A stretch of DNA of 64,000 nt from Gordonibacter pamelaeae (GTDB lineage: Bacteria; Actinomycetota; Coriobacteriia; Coriobacteriales; Eggerthellaceae), in the NCBI RefSeq assembly GCF_042665095.1, contig NZ_JBHTBV010000007.1. One strand, written 5' to 3'. The position numbers were made by a program, and so were the translations under genes. The notes below the pieces were generated by a model. It had not been told where the DNA came from, did no database searches, and saw nothing but the letters and a program-made list of their open reading frames with translations. Below, in pieces: positions 43,492 through 52,420 of the stretch. The stretch's first letter is position 1. Each line of letters begins with the position of its first letter.

Positions 43492-45336
43492 ATGGAAATG
43501 GCAGACGGTGACCGCTTTACACCGGAACAGGCCGAGGCGCTGAGCGCGCTGAGGGACGGGAGGAACGTGTTTCTCTCGGGCAACGCCGGCACGGGTAAGA
43601 GCTACGTGCTCAACGCCTTCATATCGGACCTGAAGGCGCGCAACGTCGATTTCCTCGCCCTGGCGCCCACCGGCATCGCCGCGCTGAACCTCACGGACGG
43701 CTCGACGATCCACCGCACGCTGAAAATCGCGCCGGGGGTCTGCGCCCCCGATGGCCCCAAGGGGTCCCGCAAGGTGCTCGACGCCGCGAAGGTAATCATC
43801 ATCGACGAGATCTCGATGTGCCGCATCGACCTGTTCGACCACGTGATGGGGATGATCTCCCAGTCCATGACGCGCAACGGCGCGAAGCAGGTGGTCCTCG
43901 TCGGCGATTTCTTCCAGCTGCCGCCGGTCGTGACCGAACGCGACTCCGCGCTGCTGATGAAGTTCTATCCCGGAAACCTCCAGGGCTGGTGCTTCAAGTC
44001 GAGGTACTGGACCGGCTTCGATTTCGAGCCGCACGTCCTCAAGACGGTCGTGCGCCAATCCGACCCCGATTTCATCGACAACCTGAACCGCGCCCGCGTC
44101 GGCGACGCGTCGTGCCTCGATTACTTCAACGCGCACTCGAAGAGCTCCCGCGCCTACCTGCCGAAGGACACGCTGGTGCTGTGCGCCAACAACCGCATCG
44201 CCGATTCGATCAACCGCGAGAACGTCGACGCGCTCGACGCACCGAAGGTCGAGTTCGCGGCCGCCGCGACCGGCACGGTGTCAAACGGCGACAAGATGGC
44301 GCCGGAGAGGATCGTCCTGTGCCGCGGCGCCCGCGTGATGTCGCTCGTGAACAGCCCTCAGGAGGGTTACGTCAACGGCACGCAGGGCACCGTCACCGAC
44401 GCGTCCGCGGACGCCGTGACGGTCAAGTTCGACGGGGTGGACGAGAAGGTCCGCATCGAGCGGCACAGATGGGAGATCAACAAGTCCGAGGCCGTCGTCG
44501 AGATGGACGATGAGGGCAGGCCCGTCAACAGGGTCAAGACCGCCGTCGTGGGTGCCTATACCCAGATCCCGCTCAAGCTCGCCTACGCCATCACCATCCA
44601 CAAGTCGCAGGGCCTGACGTTCGATGCCTGCTGCGTCCACACGAAGGTCTTCGCCGAGGGCCAGCTGTACGTCGGCCTGTCCCGCGTGCGCTCCGCCGCC
44701 GGCCTCACCGTGTTCCCCAAGATCGAGCCGAACCGCCTGATCGCCAGCCGCGAGGTCGTGGAGTTCTACGATTCCCTCGAGCACAGGATGGAGGAGCCGG
44801 TCCAAATCGAGTGCCCGCGCCGCTACGAGTCGCGGGTCCGCGCCTACGTCCGAGACCTCATGGACGGCAGGGACCCCGATGCCCCCACGCCTCCCGCCCT
44901 GGAAGGCGCCCTGGAGAACAGCAAGGGAGGTACCCCGGAACCGGGGACCGAAAGGCCGGCTCGAACCCTCGAGGAGAAGATTGGGGCGGATATAGTTGCC
45001 CGTGCCACCTTCGCCCTCAAATTTGCAGTTTCGAGTGCCATGTCCAAGGACCATCTTGAGGCCAAGATGCTCCTAGCCGGGTACGTACTTGATTGGGGAC
45101 GCGCTCCGCATGAGCTCTATGTCGTCTGCAAGGAGGGCGGTTATCGCGTCAGCGCATCGGAACTGGGCATCCGGCGCTCCGAGATTGAGGCGAGGATTGC
45201 GAAAAACTCCGGCTTCGACTTGGGCTCCGCTCGTCGTCAGCCGAGCCCGTCCGACTCTCGCCCTGGGAAGCGGAAGGGCTCGGCGAAAGAGTCCGCCGGT
45301 CGCACCCGAAATACACGCAAGGCGAATAAGCGGTAG
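43492..45336 (+). CDS. Pif1/RecD-type superfamily 1 DNA helicase
   Basis: A 614-residue protein. Helicase motifs run in order: Walker A GNAGTGKS (about 29-36), TGIAAL, Walker B IIIDEISM, GDFFQLPPV, VVRQSD, and near residue 360 the UvrD_C-like AITIHKSQGLTFD plus YVGLSRVRS. This is the Pif1 order. The last 120 residues form an added domain ending in a Lys/Arg-rich tail. It probably unwinds DNA ahead of the element's replication machinery. The ribosome site is weak. Confidence 0.88.
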   Translation: MEMADGDRFTPEQAEALSALRDGRNVFLSGNAGTGKSYVLNAFISDLKARNVDFLALAPTGIAALNLTDGSTIHRTLKIAPGVCAPDGPKGSRKVLDAAKVIIIDEISMCRIDLFDHVMGMISQSMTRNGAKQVVLVGDFFQLPPVVTERDSALLMKFYPGNLQGWCFKSRYWTGFDFEPHVLKTVVRQSDPDFIDNLNRARVGDASCLDYFNAHSKSSRAYLPKDTLVLCANNRIADSINRENVDALDAPKVEFAAAATGTVSNGDKMAPERIVLCRGARVMSLVNSPQEGYVNGTQGTVTDASADAVTVKFDGVDEKVRIERHRWEINKSEAVVEMDDEGRPVNRVKTAVVGAYTQIPLKLAYAITIHKSQGLTFDACCVHTKVFAEGQLYVGLSRVRSAAGLTVFPKIEPNRLIASREVVEFYDSLEHRMEEPVQIECPRRYESRVRAYVRDLMDGRDPDAPTPPALEGALENSKGGTPEPGTERPARTLEEKIGADIVARATFALKFAVSSAMSKDHLEAKMLLAGYVLDWGRAPHELYVVCKEGGYRVSASELGIRRSEIEARIAKNSGFDLGSARRQPSPSDSRPGKRKGSAKESAGRTRNTRKANKR

Positions 45337-45344
45337 CGACAACG

Positions 45345-45381
45345 GAAATGGGAAGGCCGAATCTCCCGGCCTCCCCATTTC
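45345..45381. terminator. Bidirectional terminator between the Pif1-like gene and the PIWI island
   Basis: GAAATGGGAAGGCCG (45345-45359) pairs with CGGCCTCCCCATTTC (45367-45381) with one mismatch. An ATTTTC run follows on the plus strand. It serves two converging genes. Confidence 0.75.
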
Positions 45382-45399
45382 ATTTTCGCGGGCGGATCG

Positions 45400-47925
45400 C
45401 TACCGTCTGCCGGTGAGCTCCCAGTCCCAGATATACTCCTCGACCTGCTCGGCGAGATGGAGCGGGGCGGGAAGGTTCACCCTCATATCGTTCTTGTAGA
45501 GCTGCACCATGCAGCCGCGCAGGGCCTCGGCGTATTTGACGCTGGCAAGCGCCTCGGCCTCGCCACCGGGCGACAGAAGGCAGTACTCGTTGATCGTCTT
45601 CTCGCAGAACGCCGCGGTGGGCGAATCGTACTTCGATCCGCGTGCGGACCATTTGTACTGGGCGTCGCCCGGTCGCGGGGCCAACGCGAGGAAGTAGCCG
45701 TCCATCTTGAAGAGTCCCTGCTTGTCGCGCCTGTTCGGCACGGTGCCGTCGTCTGCGCCGCCCGCGGCCACCTCGTCCGTGAACCAGTCGGGGACCTCGC
45801 CGTTGAGACCGGAGCGTATACGCAGGATGCGCAGCTTGCTGCCCGCGAGGCCAAGCGGCTCCTCATAACCGGTCGGTCCGTAGCTCAAGGGTCCCGACTC
45901 GAGGCCGGAGTCGCTGATGCCGGGCCACCAGTCTCTCTGGCGGATGCGGCCGTAGGAGTTGACGAGGAGGAGTTCCGGCCTGTCGCCGGTGGCGCGGACT
46001 ATGCCGTGGAGCATCCTCTTCAGGGCCATTCCGTTCGCCCGCTTGCAGGAGTCCGGAAAGCCCTCGGAACCGCTCAGCCGGGCGAACTCGATGAGGGCGC
46101 GCCAGTACGGTAGGCTTCCGTCAGGTAGGAGGGGGCAGTACACGGTGACGGCACCGCTTCTCATGTCCTGTCGGACGCAATAGGGGAAGCTCGCCCGCGC
46201 CTTGCCGTTGCCGGAGTTGTAGACCTTCAACCCTATCGCCGGGATCGAGGTATCGATGCCGCGCGAATTGCGTGCCGGTTCGGGTACGAAACCGAGCTGG
46301 CGCATGAGGTCGCGGACGGCGACGCGCGCGCGGATCTCGGGACTGTCCTTCGAGTCCTCGGGTTCGATGAATTGGGTCAGGCGCCCGGTTTTCGCGAACG
46401 CGATGCGCAGGGCGCGCTTGGGGTCTCCGCCGTCGTCTTTGCCCTTGGGCTTGTAGCTCTCGGCGCCCGGCAGAGCCACTATGCACGCGGTCGGGTCGGT
46501 CGCCTCGGGAAGCGCGGCGGCGACTTTGCGCCAGCGGATCTTCGCCTGGCTGTCGCCGGTATTCTCCATGCGGTTCAGGAGGTCGTTTGCCGGGATGTTA
46601 TCGATCTCGACCTCGAAGCCGTCGACGGCCCCCTCCCCACCGAGAAAGCGGGAGATCTCGGCCCTTGCCATATCGAGGAGCCGGGCATCGTCCTGGTTGC
46701 CGATCAGCTGGAATACGGCCCTGTCCCTGCCGGTGCAGTGGGCGAGTCTGGCGCGGTTGGCCCGGCCCCAGGTCTCCTGTCTCGCCCGTGCGCTGACGGG
46801 GTCCTTGTCCCAATCCGCCTGCCTGGGTTCCTCTATGGACGCCTTGAGATGGGTCAGTTGAAGCGAGTCGAGCGCACCGACGGGCTCCGCGATATCTTTG
46901 AGCCGAGCCGCGACGGCCTCGAAGAACATGGCCTTGTCGATGACGGATGCCCCGCTTGCGACCGAAGGCTTCGATGCCCAGGAGGCGGTCATCGCGTAGG
47001 GGGATAGGATCTGCGGCTGCGAGCCGTCGCGGGCGTACCTGCCCATGTCCTCAAGATACTCGCGGACTGCGGGCAATCCGGTCCCGCTGGCGAACTCGTA
47101 GTTCGCCAGGGCCGCGGGGTCCCAGGCCAAGTCGCGCTTCTGTTTGTCGTAGCCGTAGGGGACGACGCGGAGCGTGCCGCCTTCCGTGCGGACGTAGGCG
47201 TTGACATCGTGTTTGAGGAACGGGTCGTCCTGCCATGGCTTGCCGATGAAGCGGCGGACGGCGACATCCATGTTGAGCCTTGCCTTGCGGCCGACCGGCA
47301 GCGTCTCGACGTGGAATCTGAGGGCGAACGCCCACGGGTCCTCCTTGTGCCAGTGGATATCGGAAATCAGCTCGTAGACGTTTCCGTTTCCGCGTGAGAC
47401 TCTGCTGAAGTTCTCGACCATGCCGTTGGCGAGTTCGAGGGGGATGTCGGCGATGGCGTCGGCGACTTGCGCGGAGAATGCGGGGAAGGTGAGCCTGCCC
47501 GTGGGACGGCCGTCGCCGCTGAACAGGCAGATCTCTTCGCCACGCACGGCCTCTTCGAACGTCTCGGGGTGCAGCATCCCCATCACCTTGCGGTAGGCGG
47601 GGGATTGGGTATCGATGTCCTTGCGGGAGGAGATCCAGACCGCGATGACGTTGCATAGCTTCGCGAGATCAATGGGGGCGAGGGCGATAAGCCAGCTGTC
47701 GGTATGTACGTTGGGGCGTACGGGATTCAGCTCGACGGCCCGGTCGAGCCAGCAGCGCAGGTCGTCCTTGAGGACTTTGGTGTTGAGGTAGCCGCCCTCT
47801 TTCCTCGGGGGCATGAGCGTGAAGAGGGCGTCGCGCAGGCTGTCGGGCAAGCCGACGACGTGCACGGTCGTCTTGGTGTCGGGGACGGGTGCGAATGACA
47901 TGAGGTGCAGCTTAGAGTCCGACAT
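45400..47925 (-). CDS. pPIWI_RE-family Argonaute-like protein
   Basis: An 841-residue protein. The N-terminus (residues 9-100: MSFAPVPDTKTTVHVVGLP, LKDDLRCWLDRAVEL, WLIALAPIDLAKLCNVIAVW) matches the pPIWI_RE_X/DUF3962 type. The middle should be the MID-like domain, and the C-terminus the RNase H-like PIWI module (DUF3893 type). R762 in WSARGS and E780 in INEYC are candidates for the R and E that name the family, and LPAPLHLAEQVEEYI (818-832) is the typical family ending. The usual catalytic DEDX set is not evident. The gene overlaps the helicase stop by 14 bases. It probably uses a guide or displaced strand in defence (family-level inference). Confidence 0.85.
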   Translation of the reverse strand: MSDSKLHLMSFAPVPDTKTTVHVVGLPDSLRDALFTLMPPRKEGGYLNTKVLKDDLRCWLDRAVELNPVRPNVHTDSWLIALAPIDLAKLCNVIAVWISSRKDIDTQSPAYRKVMGMLHPETFEEAVRGEEICLFSGDGRPTGRLTFPAFSAQVADAIADIPLELANGMVENFSRVSRGNGNVYELISDIHWHKEDPWAFALRFHVETLPVGRKARLNMDVAVRRFIGKPWQDDPFLKHDVNAYVRTEGGTLRVVPYGYDKQKRDLAWDPAALANYEFASGTGLPAVREYLEDMGRYARDGSQPQILSPYAMTASWASKPSVASGASVIDKAMFFEAVAARLKDIAEPVGALDSLQLTHLKASIEEPRQADWDKDPVSARARQETWGRANRARLAHCTGRDRAVFQLIGNQDDARLLDMARAEISRFLGGEGAVDGFEVEIDNIPANDLLNRMENTGDSQAKIRWRKVAAALPEATDPTACIVALPGAESYKPKGKDDGGDPKRALRIAFAKTGRLTQFIEPEDSKDSPEIRARVAVRDLMRQLGFVPEPARNSRGIDTSIPAIGLKVYNSGNGKARASFPYCVRQDMRSGAVTVYCPLLPDGSLPYWRALIEFARLSGSEGFPDSCKRANGMALKRMLHGIVRATGDRPELLLVNSYGRIRQRDWWPGISDSGLESGPLSYGPTGYEEPLGLAGSKLRILRIRSGLNGEVPDWFTDEVAAGGADDGTVPNRRDKQGLFKMDGYFLALAPRPGDAQYKWSARGSKYDSPTAAFCEKTINEYCLLSPGGEAEALASVKYAEALRGCMVQLYKNDMRVNLPAPLHLAEQVEEYIWDWELTGRR

Positions 47926-50485
47926 TTCCGATTCCTTTCCTGAACGACTCGTAGAACGGCCCGTAGAGGGCTTTGGCGACCTCCGGCTGGTCGCTATCGT
48001 GCATGAGGCGTTCCATGTAGGCGCCGAGCTCTTCCAGGGTCCTGAACGAGAGCTTCCCGTCGCCGCCGCGGAAGGCCGCATCGGCGAAATAGACATGCGG
48101 CGCGGGCCTCTCCTTATCGGCAAGCCTCGCCAGACGCCCGAATATCTGGATGATCGTGACCATGAGCGTGGAGATCGCGTCGTCTACGAGGAATTGCCTG
48201 CCCATGGTCCTCCATGCGCCCATGGGAAGGTTCTCGTCCCGCTCCATGGTCTTCCATGTGCGCCAGGCGGAGGCCCTGACCTCGGTCGCGAACTCCCCGG
48301 GATTGGCCGGGTAGTCGCCGACCTCCCTTTCGATGAGGCCGTTGAGCTTGCGGTATCGCCCGCCGAGGTCGTGCGGTGTGCCCATCGGGCGCACCGAGAA
48401 GATGAGGCTCGTGAAAACGGCATGGCCGCCGCGGTCGACGATATTGAAGCCGCGCTCGATGGCCATGGCCGGCGCCACGAGCACTTTGGCCGGATGGTCG
48501 CAGAACTTGTAGACTTCGCTCCGGGGCACGAAGTGCTCCCTGTGGTCGTGGTTGTTGCGCACCAGGGCCGCGACCTTGATTGCCTGGCCCTTGCGTCGGA
48601 ACTCTTGCTCGATGCGGTCGCGTGCGTCCTCGGCCTCCCGGTAGCTGTTCACGATGACCAGGGCCTTTCCCGCGCCCTCCGCGTCGAGTTCGTCCCTCAG
48701 CGTGGCCATGGTCTGCGATAGGACGATGCCGAGGTTGCCGGAACGCATCTCGGCGGCGCTGCCGGACACGTTCTGCTCGATGCCGAGGTCCCTCACGGTC
48801 GAGGTGGAGAGCTTGGCCGCCTTCCACGGCTCCGCCTCGAGGAGGTAGTCGACCGGCCTGTTCACGTGGTATTGCAGGCAGCCGGGCTCCCAGCTCGAAC
48901 CGGAGAGCAGGAGCACGTGCGGCCCCAGCGCCGCCCCGGCGGGGTCGGTATCGAGCCAGGGCAGCGAGCACATGAAGGCCCGCCCGAAGGCGAACTGCCG
49001 GAAAAGCCTGAGGTCGTTGCCGTCGAGCTTCATCCCGAAGATGTTGCCGATCAGCGAGTTGGGGAGATAGTGCTGCTGGCGCGTGTAGCTGAACTTGAGG
49101 AAGTTGTACAGCTCGTCGACGGAATCGTCCTTGAAGCTGAGGAGGTCCTGCGCGGAGGCGAGTTCGCGCAGATACGAGTCGAACCGGATGACCTTGAGGG
49201 CGAAGGAGAACCTGGTCCGCAGCTCGTCGGGAAGCTCCGAGCATCCGCATGCAGCGAGGTATTCGTTCAGCGAGTAGCTGTGGGTGTCGTCGTCGATGCC
49301 CTCGCAGGAGGTCGCGACCGCCTGCGAGAGCTTGTTGAGGGCCGCGCCGCCGCCATCGAGGCTCTTCTTGGCAATCTCGAATCTATAGGGGTTGATGAGT
49401 TTGTCGGCATCCTCGTAAACCTGTTTGGGAAGGCCCTGCTCCAGGAGGTCGTTCAGAAGCGAGAGCGACGTGAACGCCTCGTCCTTGACGATGCGCCATT
49501 TCGCCACGCGGTCGTCCCTGACGGATTTGAGCAGCGCCTTCGCGACGGGCTCGGATTTCTGGCGCAGGTCGTAGAAAAGCTCCTCGTTGAAGTCCCTCAT
49601 CTTGTCGTCCGGGCGCCGCTTCATGGCCACGGCTGTCGGGTCGGCGGCGTTGCGGATGAGCTCCTGGAAGCTCATGCTCGGGGCGAAGCAGCCGTCGAGC
49701 TGCGCCTGCACGCGGTCCGCCTCATCGAACAGGACGACGTCGAACTGCTGAAGGGCCTCCTCGAAGAATGCCTTGCGCTCCCTTCCGACGATCATGGTGG
49801 CGAAGCCGGTGGGAGTCGTGACCACGACGTCGGATGTCAGGGACTCGCGGGCCATGGCCTGCGATGGGCACACGTCCCAGTACGGGCATGAGTTCGCGCC
49901 GCCCTTCTTGGACCGGAGGCCGCGGCATGGCGTGCTGCCGTATCCGCAGGCCTCGGGATCGGAAGAGGAGAGCCCGTCCATGATGCAGGCGGTCTCCAGG
50001 TATTTGGATGCGGAATGGTCGAGGAGCATGGAGTCATCGTGGTCGAAGAACTCGTCGAGCCGTTCGATGCGCCTGCCGCGCGACACCAGGGGCGAGGCGC
50101 TGATTCCCGCCTCGCGAAGCAGGACGACGCTTTCCATCACGTCCGATACCGAGTTGAGCAGGGATACCGCGCGCAGGCCGCGCTTCGCGAGGCAGACGAT
50201 GAGCATGTTGGCGAGGACGGACTTGCCGGCGCCGACGAGGCCGACGAGGCTCACGACCTCATCGAGGCGCAGGCCGTCGGCGACGGATGTGCTGCCGCCG
50301 CGGGCCCGCTTGAGGAGCCCCTGGTCCTTGACCCTTCTGAGCACGGCGGCGTAGTGGGTCTTCCCGGTCTTCTCCCCGACTTCGTCCGCGGTCGAGATGA
50401 GCTCGTCGAGGGTGATATCGATGGGCGGGCGCCTGCTCTTGCGGGGGGATATCGTCAATCTTGCCCGTTTGGGGCGGCACGGCAT
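47912..50485 (-). CDS. DinG/XPD-type FeS helicase of the pPIWI_RE island
   Basis: The 857-residue frame has Walker A GLVGAGKS (about 82-89) and DEAD-box D254-E-A-D257. Four cysteines (C180, C187, C200, C206) between them could bind the 4Fe-4S cluster of XPD/DinG helicases. C-terminal helicase motifs include the motif VI-like QIFGRLARLAD. The true start is unclear: the ATG at 50485 has no good ribosome site and lies 226 bases inside the upstream ORF. Deleting one base of the G6 run at 50443-50448 (C6 on the coding strand) would fuse both ORFs into one chain of about 1,040 residues. Confidence 0.82.
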   Translation of the reverse strand: MPCRPKRARLTISPRKSRRPPIDITLDELISTADEVGEKTGKTHYAAVLRRVKDQGLLKRARGGSTSVADGLRLDEVVSLVGLVGAGKSVLANMLIVCLAKRGLRAVSLLNSVSDVMESVVLLREAGISASPLVSRGRRIERLDEFFDHDDSMLLDHSASKYLETACIMDGLSSSDPEACGYGSTPCRGLRSKKGGANSCPYWDVCPSQAMARESLTSDVVVTTPTGFATMIVGRERKAFFEEALQQFDVVLFDEADRVQAQLDGCFAPSMSFQELIRNAADPTAVAMKRRPDDKMRDFNEELFYDLRQKSEPVAKALLKSVRDDRVAKWRIVKDEAFTSLSLLNDLLEQGLPKQVYEDADKLINPYRFEIAKKSLDGGGAALNKLSQAVATSCEGIDDDTHSYSLNEYLAACGCSELPDELRTRFSFALKVIRFDSYLRELASAQDLLSFKDDSVDELYNFLKFSYTRQQHYLPNSLIGNIFGMKLDGNDLRLFRQFAFGRAFMCSLPWLDTDPAGAALGPHVLLLSGSSWEPGCLQYHVNRPVDYLLEAEPWKAAKLSTSTVRDLGIEQNVSGSAAEMRSGNLGIVLSQTMATLRDELDAEGAGKALVIVNSYREAEDARDRIEQEFRRKGQAIKVAALVRNNHDHREHFVPRSEVYKFCDHPAKVLVAPAMAIERGFNIVDRGGHAVFTSLIFSVRPMGTPHDLGGRYRKLNGLIEREVGDYPANPGEFATEVRASAWRTWKTMERDENLPMGAWRTMGRQFLVDDAISTLMVTIIQIFGRLARLADKERPAPHVYFADAAFRGGDGKLSFRTLEELGAYMERLMHDSDQPEVAKALYGPFYESFRKGIGNVGL

Positions 50486-51035
50486 CGGGCATGGTCACCC
50501 AACGGATCGATCCGGTTACCGTGGTATCGCCGGTCGCCTCGGGCTTGCATGTGTAGGAATACCGTCCTTTGGGTCTCGCGACCACGTTTTTATGGGAGAG
50601 TTTGACATCGCCGAGGAGGCGGTCTATATAGATCGGCATGCGGTCGATCCCGGTAAGGGGGTGCTCGCGCAGGGCCATTCCGCCGTCGGCGATATCGAAG
50701 AACCGGTACCGCTCATATTCCGCGCGCTCGTAGAGGCCCAGCAGTCGCCGCCAGGCCGTGGATGAAGCCAGCGAGAACAGGTGTCGGCGCGCCATCTGCA
50801 TGAGGTGGCCGTCCGCGCCGATGGTCTCGGGCCTGATGAGCTGGTAGTTCGATAGGAGCCTGTCGGCCTTTCGGGTATCGGCGCCGGGACCGCATACGCG
50901 TACCGCGAGCGCGAGCAGCGACTCCACATTCAGGAACTCGTCGAGGGATAGGTCGCTGTCCTCGGGATAGCGCACCTCGAGATTGCGCTTCAGCTGGTCG
51001 AAGCCTTCCTGGGCTGTATCATTCGGCTCGCTCAT
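50259..51035 (-). CDS. N-terminal domain of the island helicase, or separate Z-type island protein
   Basis: The frame starts at an ATG overlapping the REase stop (ATGA) and reads 258 residues. About the first 196 look like a genuine helical domain (LSLDEFLNVESLLALAVRVCG, HLMQMARRHLFSLASSTAWRRLLGLYERAEYERYRFFD). After DDIPP the sequence turns into Arg/Pro-rich shadow of the helicase frame. This fits either a stand-alone protein with a long meaningless overlap or, more likely, the N-terminus of a larger helicase broken at the C6 run. It may be the Z domain of the described three-gene islands; that naming is tentative. Confidence 0.6.
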   Translation of the reverse strand: MSEPNDTAQEGFDQLKRNLEVRYPEDSDLSLDEFLNVESLLALAVRVCGPGADTRKADRLLSNYQLIRPETIGADGHLMQMARRHLFSLASSTAWRRLLGLYERAEYERYRFFDIADGGMALREHPLTGIDRMPIYIDRLLGDVKLSHKNVVARPKGRYSYTCKPEATGDTTVTGSIRWVTMPDAVPPQTGKIDDIPPQEQAPAHRYHPRRAHLDRGRSRGEDREDPLRRRAQKGQGPGAPQAGPRRQHIRRRRPAPR

Positions 51036-52234
51036 CGCGTGCCTCCCTTCGCGGCGGCATCGAGTCGTTTCGAGAAGTTGCGCAGCGTTTCGCATGAATA
51101 GCCGGTCTTGCCGCGCAGGACGGCATTGCATAGCGCGCGATATCCGGGATGGTCCCGTTCGACTTGGTCCGGCACGACATAGGCCACCTCGTCCACGCAC
51201 ATCTGGGCGATGCCGGTGTCGTCCTCTATCTCGCGGGCAAGCCGCTCGGCGCGGCCGTATGCCTTGGCGTCGACGGCAAGCTGCCGGCCGTCCGGCAGAT
51301 GGATCAGGATGTCGCAGGTGTCCTTGAGGGGCCACATTTCGTATTTCAGACCGAGGCCCGCTGCGGCCTCGGCGATCGCCAGCTCGAGCTTTCCGGGGGA
51401 AGAGATGTAGTGCATGACGCCGCGGGATAGGCGGAAGGCGTCGTGCGCGACGCTGTCCAGCTTGTCGAAATCGCCTGTGACGGCCTTGGCGCACGTCGCC
51501 GATGAGCAGTGGGGCTGCTTGCCTCGCATGGTCATCGTCCAGCCGCAATTCGGGCATACTTTTGCGGCGCCCGGGACGGGTTCGTAGGCCATGGAGACGA
51601 ATTCCTGCAACCACACCGGGTCGATGGTGTCGGCTTCGCCCTGGTCGAGGGGGTCGGGGTCGCCCAGGGCGAGCCCCGTCTTGATCCTGACGTATTCGTT
51701 CCAGGTGAGCAGCGGGTGGCGGATGAGCATCCTGCGTCCGTACACGTATTGCTCCTGGGTGCCGGCTCGGAGGAATTCATACACCCTGCGTTCCTGATGG
51801 CCGCCCAAGAGGTCGTTTTCCGCAAAGCGCAGCACCTCGTAGCATTCCGACGTCGCGGCGAAGTAGTCGCCGTCTACTGACGCCAGGGGCCCGATCTCGA
51901 TGGACCGGCACCCTTCGACGGCTTCCCTGCACTCGTCGCGCCACCGGGCCGTCCACTCGCGCACGTCTGACGCTGCGCTGTTCCTGATGAAATCGGACTC
52001 ATTGAACGTCGGCAGCAGCTCTTCCGCATCGTCGGAGCACTCAGCGCACAGCGCGGCGAGGATATTCATGCCGTGTCTGAATGCCTGGCTGTAGGGATAC
52101 CTATGCGGGTCGGCCTCGTAGAGGCCGTCCTTCTCGGCGATGCCGTATGCGATGAGGAATACGGCGGTCTCGAAGCGGTTGGCGATATCGCGGGCTTTGC
52201 CGGCGGCTTCGGCCGCGGCGATCGGGTCGGACAT
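51032..52234 (-). CDS. Restriction-endonuclease-fold protein of the pPIWI_RE island
   Basis: A 400-residue protein, ATG after AAAGAGGTGG, first gene of the operon. A helical N-terminal domain (about 1-215, probably the Y-type island domain) is followed by a zinc ribbon (C227, C230, C243, C248). A C-terminal nuclease fold has E285 in KLELAIAEAA, D308 in CDILIHL, and D322-A-K324 in LAVDAKAY, the D-(D/E)xK catalytic pattern. The protein is predicted to cut DNA unwound or marked by the helicase and PIWI protein. The complete motif suggests an active enzyme. Confidence 0.82.
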   Translation of the reverse strand: MSDPIAAAEAAGKARDIANRFETAVFLIAYGIAEKDGLYEADPHRYPYSQAFRHGMNILAALCAECSDDAEELLPTFNESDFIRNSAASDVREWTARWRDECREAVEGCRSIEIGPLASVDGDYFAATSECYEVLRFAENDLLGGHQERRVYEFLRAGTQEQYVYGRRMLIRHPLLTWNEYVRIKTGLALGDPDPLDQGEADTIDPVWLQEFVSMAYEPVPGAAKVCPNCGWTMTMRGKQPHCSSATCAKAVTGDFDKLDSVAHDAFRLSRGVMHYISSPGKLELAIAEAAAGLGLKYEMWPLKDTCDILIHLPDGRQLAVDAKAYGRAERLAREIEDDTGIAQMCVDEVAYVVPDQVERDHPGYRALCNAVLRGKTGYSCETLRNFSKRLDAAAKGGTR

Positions 52235-52420
52235 GGACCACCTCTTTATTGGAATTGGCATACACAGCAGCTTTGATACCCGCCCCCGCCGCGCTTTACA
52301 CGCCCCTACCGAAACTCGACGGATAAAAATGCCCCCGCACCGGCTCGAATCGAGTGAAAGACTTCCCGCGCACGGGGTAGAAACAGCTGGGACGGCACGC
52401 ATCCGCGCGAAGGGTTTGAC

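Noticed and set aside
49837..51614. Other overlapping ORFs across the PIWI island as additional genes
   Set aside because: They are shadows: Arg/Pro-rich, without ribosome sites, and fully overlapped by motif-bearing frames.
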